DNA of 64,000 nucleotides from Amoebophrya sp. A120 (lineage: Eukaryota; Sar; Dinophyceae; Syndiniales; Amoebophryaceae): contig CAJINV010000004.1 of the NCBI GenBank assembly GCA_905178155.1, positions 3,443,320-3,507,319 on the forward strand. Reading direction: 5' to 3'. The notes beneath the pieces were generated by a model. It was not told the origin of the DNA. It saw nothing but the letters and a program-made list of their open reading frames with translations, and ran no database searches. Position 1 is the stretch's first letter; each line of letters opens with the position of its first letter. This document shows positions 59,787 through 64,000 of the stretch, piece after piece. A program made the translations under genes and the position numbers.

Positions 59787-62700
59787 CTAAGTCCCCCGGG
59801 TCGCGCCGTGACCGTAAATGTTTCTGCCCTGCAATTTTAAAGCGTTGATAACTTCGGCCGGGCGCACGGTGGTGCGGCCCTGAAATTTGGTCAGGATCCA
59901 CAGCTGTTCGACGGTTTTTTCCAACCAGGACTGGAACATGAGCCGAAGTTTTGTGAGGAAAAATTTCCCCTCCCCATACCGACCAGGACATTTGTGATGC
60001 CGGATTTGCGTAGACAAATCGACTTGTATTGCCAGAAGGCCAAAAGACGCAGCTGTGGCCTGAATTGTAGGCAAGTTGTGATGCTGTTTCCCTGTTCCAG
60101 TTGCCTCCTGTCATGCTGAAGATGCAAGGCTTTGTTCCCACGCCAGCCAGCATTACAGTCCGCATTCTTTGCCCTCTAGCATGACAACATGATTTGTGGC
60201 CACAAATCAGCACCACAAATTTTCGTTTTGATATGGGGAGGATGGATTTTTCCTTACGATACGAATCGGATGGTACACTCCGGAGCCGATCCGCTTCACG
60301 CCGCCCCGCCGCGCGAGCCGCCGGATCGCGCTCTTGCACAGGTTGTTCTCGATCACCTCTTGGAGGACGGGGCTTTTCTTCATATTTTGTCCACTCCGCT
60401 GGTCCAGCTCCTGCATCGCGTTCAGGTCTTTGCCGCTCAGAAGCGCCTTTTGCAAGGGATGAAATCCGGCACGGTAGGCATCGTTTTCGTTCCTCCATTT
60501 CTTCAGGTAGAGCTTCACTTCCTTCCATTTTTCTTTATCTAATTCTTCCCCGGTGCAGTCGCACATTTCCTGCTCGAACTTCATTTTGCTCCCCTTTCCC
60601 CACGGAGTTTCGGTGGGGCCGTCCTTGTTCTGCTTCACCCGGATCTCCTCCTGGGCCGCAAACTGCAGCTGGTAGGTGTTTTTGTACATGTACTGCAGCA
60701 TCTTGCCGAAGGTGGCCAGGTACCACATGCGGTAGCTGAAGTACTGCACGCTTGTCGTGCATTGAGCCCCGCCGGTCGCCTTCTCGAACTTCCCCGACGT
60801 GTAGAACTCGAGCGCCCCGAACGCCGTCGTGCGCAGAACGGGCACCGGGGTGGTCTGGATGCGCGTACAAAACTGCTCTTGCTCCTTGGACCGGTTCTCC
60901 GGCTCTGTGACGTAGCCCAGCATCAGACTACTTCGAAAAGGTAGGTCGACTGTGTCGTGGCCCACGGGCTGCAAACTCGTGACCGCGTTGAGAAATCCGG
61001 GGTTCGGGTAGCGGTCCGGCACCACGATTTCCCCCGAAGCAGCATTCTGCATGTTCTTGTAATAGCCACCCTGGTAGGAGGAAGTGTCGTGAAACAGTCC
61101 GTAATCCGGCTGGTGCACGACTCCGCCGAGCAACTGCAGGCCGGCGTGCGGTCCGAGTGGTCCTGCGGCACCGAAGAGCGAGTCACTGCTCTTCCCGCCC
61201 ATGGCACCCAGCTTGGTGCCCTGCGCAAAGGCCTTTTTGGACTGAAAGTTGCCACCCAGCGTGGAGGACGCAGCTGCACCTTTTTTCTTGGACGCAAAAG
61301 GGCGCGAGCCGCGGCCGAAGGGGTCCGCGAAGAGAGAGGACTGTTCCGTACCCGGCGTGCTCTCGGTGCCGCAAATGTGGAACGACTCGGAGTCACAGGA
61401 CCCCGCGCTGGCGCCGCTGCTCGCAAGGTAGCTCGAGGCCGGCGCGCGGCGGGGAACTCCGCTGGTGACGCTGCTGCCTCCTGGGTTGCCAACGCCGCTC
61501 GTCGCGAGACCATCGTTAGGAAGCTGGTCGTGTCGACGCCCGCCGTTCTCGTAGTACATGGGCTCGCTTATGAGACAGAGAAAAGAAGACAGGGCATAAG
61601 TATCTGTAATGCGAAGCATGAGTAGCAGGAAAATCTGTCATGGGCGCGACCCCATAGCACGCTGCTTGGAGGGATATGGATATGCAGTGCAGAAGCAGAT
61701 CTTTTAATTCATTTCTACTATATACAAATGTGCCCTGCCCGCTTTTTTCTGTGGGATATCGGCGGACGACGAGACCGCCGACGGTGTGGCCGCGTTAATA
61801 TCTCCGTGACTTCTGCCGCCGAACCGCTGCTCCTCCTCTTCCTCTATCAAGTGCAAATATGTCTGGGTCTGGGAGAGTGTAAACTTGTCACGCAGCTTTT
61901 CCATGGCCCATGAGGCCTGGAATGCGGGACTTAGCATGACAGACCCTGCGAGGTCTCTGCCATGCCTATCCTGCATGGGAAACTCCTTCCCAACTTGGTC
62001 GAAAGTGGACAGCTTTTGGCACTCATGCAACACAGATTTTTGTATGCTTCAGATTTACCATGACAAGTTACCATCTTCCAGACCCAGACACTTTTGCATT
62101 TGATATCCTCATCCGTGCAGCACTGTTCCCGCCCGCTGTCCGGATCCTCCAATCCTGGCGCGAGGATGAAACCGCGGCCGGCGCTATTTTATCGCAAGAA
62201 AAAACTGTTTCACTGTAAACTTGTAATGCAGAAACTGCAGCTGAGAAGTGTTTGTCTTGCTACACATGCAAGACACTAGATTTTTAACTGTGTTTTCCTT
62301 TAAAAGTCTCGCATGCCAAGTTTTCTTTGTCATGTGTAACAAACTTGTGATGCAAAACTTGCAAAATCCTTACAGTGAAACACTACTTTTTTCGTACGAT
62401 ATACTGGGTCGTTTTTTCGCTCGCTTAGACGAACACAACGCCTCCTCGTCATCATCATCGCCATCCTGAAGTAGAGAGCAGCGCCAGCGGCCCGATCTTC
62501 TACTACTCGGCCTCTTTCCAGCACCACGACCAAGCTCGCGACGAACAGAAATAGAGTTCTTCGATCCCACTAGACTGGCCTCCGCGACCTGTGAGGCCGC
62601 TGCTCTACTTGCGGAGGTAGACGCTCGTCCTTTGTTGATCTTCAGATTTTTGAAGGCAGTAGCAGTACCACTGTGGAGGTCCAGCCCCGGAGCAGCAGGG

Positions 62701-64000
62701 ACACGACCCCGGGAAGAAGAAGAAGAGGCAGAAGCACGACTCCCCCGCCCGGTCACCATCTTGAACTCTCCGCGGCTCCTTCTGGAAAAGCTATCCTCTC
62801 GCGAGGCGCCGCCGCCCCCGCCCCCGCAATTCGAGACCGGCGTCCCGTCACTGTCTGCGCCGCCGCTGGTATCAAAATGAAAAGCCCCCCCCCCGCCGCA
62901 CAATCAAGTGGAAGCCTGTGCAGGAGCAGCGCGACCTGTGTACACAGATGAGGTTTATTGTCCTGCCGAGAGGGACCAGTGCGCGAAGTGGAGGTCCTAA
63001 GCGTAGTACGCAGAGATGTTTTTGTGCTAGCTTAGCATAGCAGAGGCTGCGGCCTGCCCCAGCATTAGAAGTACAAATCGCCTGCAAAATACAATCATGC
63101 AGCGGGCTCTCTGGATTTGCCCGCCTGCAAAAAACTTCGTGGCAGTTCAGTATCACGAAGCTTTCGGAGCGTAAATAGTACTTTAACTTTTTCATCACAA
63201 TGGGGACGAGCAAGGGGGGGTCCACATATTTTCCCCTCAATAACTGGCGAGGAAACCGCCCGGCGGGTTGCCGCCTATCCTGAGTAAAAACGTACCCACA
63301 CCAGAGTTGTAATGCAGATTTGCAAAGACAGGAAGACTTGTAACGCGCATCCCCATGAGAGCCATTTCCAGTCGTGTTTTGGAATTTGTGATGCCGTGAA
63401 CAGGATGAGCAGATGAATCTGTGATGCGGCTGCACTTGCTAACCTGCACTACACTGCATAGCGCACCTTGTCATGCGTGACTCACAAAACTCCTAGGTTT
63501 GTGTTGCAAAATCTCCATCCTGACTTTGGTGTGGGTACGTTTTTACTCAGGATACCGCCGAGCATGTGTTCGCGCCGGTAGGACCCGTCGCTCGCGAAAT
63601 CGTCCGTCGGATCGTTGCCCAGGCCCAAGTGCCGCGCACTGTCCGAGGAATATTCCCCCTCGGAATTATCGTAGCTGTTTTCGCTGTGCAGCTCTGGACG
63701 AACTGCATTTTTCATTCGTCCCAGGCTGCTCTTGTTTCCCATTTGTAGTCCCGATTGCAATTCATCGCCACAGCGAAGATCTCGTTGTAGGGACGATGAC
63801 ACGTTATTTGCTGTTGTTCCTATAGTCCCTCGTCCTAGTGAACAACTACTACCATGGCGCCCTTGATGCTCGCAGTTCTCTGCGCCAGGGCTGGGTCTCA
63901 TGGTCTCTGAAGCCCCTGCTCGTGCTGGCTCGGGTACAGCTCCCCCTTTGCTGGCCGCCTTCCGTATCACACAGAAAAAAGCAGGCATTTGTAATGCAAA
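59787..64000 (-). CDS. Histone H4-fold protein with very long N-terminal extension
   Basis: Exons in transcript order: 63555-63964 (continues beyond the window), 63243-63270, 62402-62864, 62106-62184, 61759-61839, 60262-61563 and 59787-59943; six internal introners all restore the frame. The last ~105 residues are a histone H4 fold: VLQEVIENNLCKSAIRRL, then RRGGVKRI identical to canonical H4, then after the last introner LMFQSWLEKTVEQLW and AEVINALKLQGRNIYG, matching H4 helices 2 and 3. The H4 tail sequence (GKGGAKRHRK) is absent. Upstream lie at least 735 residues: Gly/Ser/Arg-rich low-complexity parts, an acidic run (DGDDDDEEALCSSKRAKKRP), a second (CCTDEEEEEQRFGG) and a globular-looking section (SYRMWYLATFGKMLQYMYKN). 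A chromatin role is inferred from the fold. No start codon is inside the window. Confidence 0.88.
59949..60261. mobile_element. Introner, family III, 313 bp
   Basis: Ends TTTTGTGAGGAAAAATTTCC and, inverted, TATCGTAAGGAAAAATCCAT. TSD CGAAG/CGAAT, 4 of 5. Splits the histone fold at YHPIR/LMFQSW in frame. Confidence 0.9.
61569..61758. mobile_element. Introner, family V, 190 bp
   Basis: Ends TATGAGACAGAGAAAAGAAG and, inverted, TATCCCACAGAAAAAAGCGG. Flanks TCGCT/TCGGC, 3 of 5; frame closes (SSAE/PMYYEN). Confidence 0.82.
61845..62105. mobile_element. Introner, family I, 261 bp
   Basis: Starts TATCAAGTGCAAATATGTCT, ends ACTTTTGCATTTGATA; exact TSD TCCTC. Confidence 0.94.
62190..62401. mobile_element. 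Introner, family IV, 212 bp
   Basis: Ends TATCGCAAGAAAAAACTGTT and TTTTTTCGTACGATA. Flanks TATTT/TACTG, 3 of 5; same length and interior as 839-1050. Confidence 0.88.
62870..63242. mobile_element. Introner, family III-like, 373 bp
   Basis: Ends TATCAAAATGAAAAGCCCCC and, inverted, TATTGAGGGGAAAATATG. TSD GCTGG/ACTGG, 4 of 5. Only a 28-nt exon (plus TSD) separates it from the next element. Confidence 0.83.
63276..63554. mobile_element. Introner, family II, 279 bp
   Basis: Starts TATCCTGAGTAAAAACGTAC, ends TTTTTACTCAGGATA; exact TSD CCGCC. Confidence 0.95.
63965..64000. mobile_element. Introner, family V, left end only
   Basis: TATCACACAGAAAAAAGCAG followed by GCATTTGTAATGCAAA at the window edge; the other end and TSD are outside. 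Confidence 0.8.

Noticed and set aside
60194-61625. Plus-strand frames of 181 and 222 residues
   Set aside because: Antisense shadows of the histone-fold gene, whose minus frame carries the conserved H4 motifs.
1-64000. tRNA, rRNA, snRNA or dinoflagellate spliced-leader genes
   Set aside because: Scanned by eye for T-loop, rRNA and spliced-leader words; none found. A covariance search would be needed to exclude them.

Overview
The window looks like nuclear DNA of a dinoflagellate-type alveolate, most probably a Syndiniales parasite such as Amoebophrya. Three things point there. Every protein gene I can support lies on the minus strand, which is the unidirectional layout typical of dinoflagellates. 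Genes are packed tightly, in places only 6 or 43 nt apart. Reading frames are interrupted by about sixty 136-918 bp transposon-like introns ('introners') of the kind reported from Amoebophrya. The organism assignment is inference; no rRNA, tRNA or spliced-leader sequence was found to confirm it.

The introners are the dominant feature. Each has terminal inverted repeats (usually starting TATC and ending GATA) and a 5-bp target-site duplication (TSD). I count 31 with an exact TSD, 20 with 4 of 5 matching, 9 weaker and 1 cut by the window edge. In nearly every supported gene, removing one element plus one TSD copy restores the reading frame exactly. Summed exon lengths of the genes at 16061-19208, 29491-30411, 43123-48731 and 50059-55030 are then whole numbers of codons, and split domains become continuous. 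I group the elements by terminal repeat: I TATCAAATGCAAAAATGTCT; II TATCCTGAGTAAAAACGTAC; III TATCAAAAGGAAAAATCCCC and relatives with AAAAGTGCCC; IV TATCGCAAGAAAAAACTGT; V TATCACACAGAAAAAAGCAG; VI TATGGAAGCGTCAGG; VII TATCCGGTGCAAAAGTATCG. Many copies of different families carry similar interior words (GCATGACAA, GCATCACAA). A few canonical GT-AG introns coexist with them.

Layout from left to right: 1-1639, a membrane protein; 1.9-5.1 kb, a repeat field with GC-rich blocks, a perfect 59-bp-arm palindrome and three hairpins; 7.3-7.9 kb, a partly resolved gene; 9.6-19.2 kb, three close-packed genes; 19.9-22.1 kb, a 2.2-kb element with 65-bp terminal repeats around a minisatellite; 23.6-30.4 kb, three or four small genes; 30.4-35.3 kb, repeats and a LINE endonuclease remnant; 35.3-36.6 kb, an intronless secreted or membrane protein; 37.5-42.4 kb, a SAM-domain and zinc-knuckle protein; 43.1-48.7 kb, a glutaredoxin-DEP-DUF547 protein; 50.1-55.0 kb, a 1360-residue RING protein; 56.4-59.2 kb, an EF-hand membrane protein directly behind another gene; 59.8-64.0 kb, a protein of at least 839 residues ending in a histone H4 fold.

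The genes do not form one recognisable pathway. What ties the window together is the shared invasion of unrelated genes by the same introner families.
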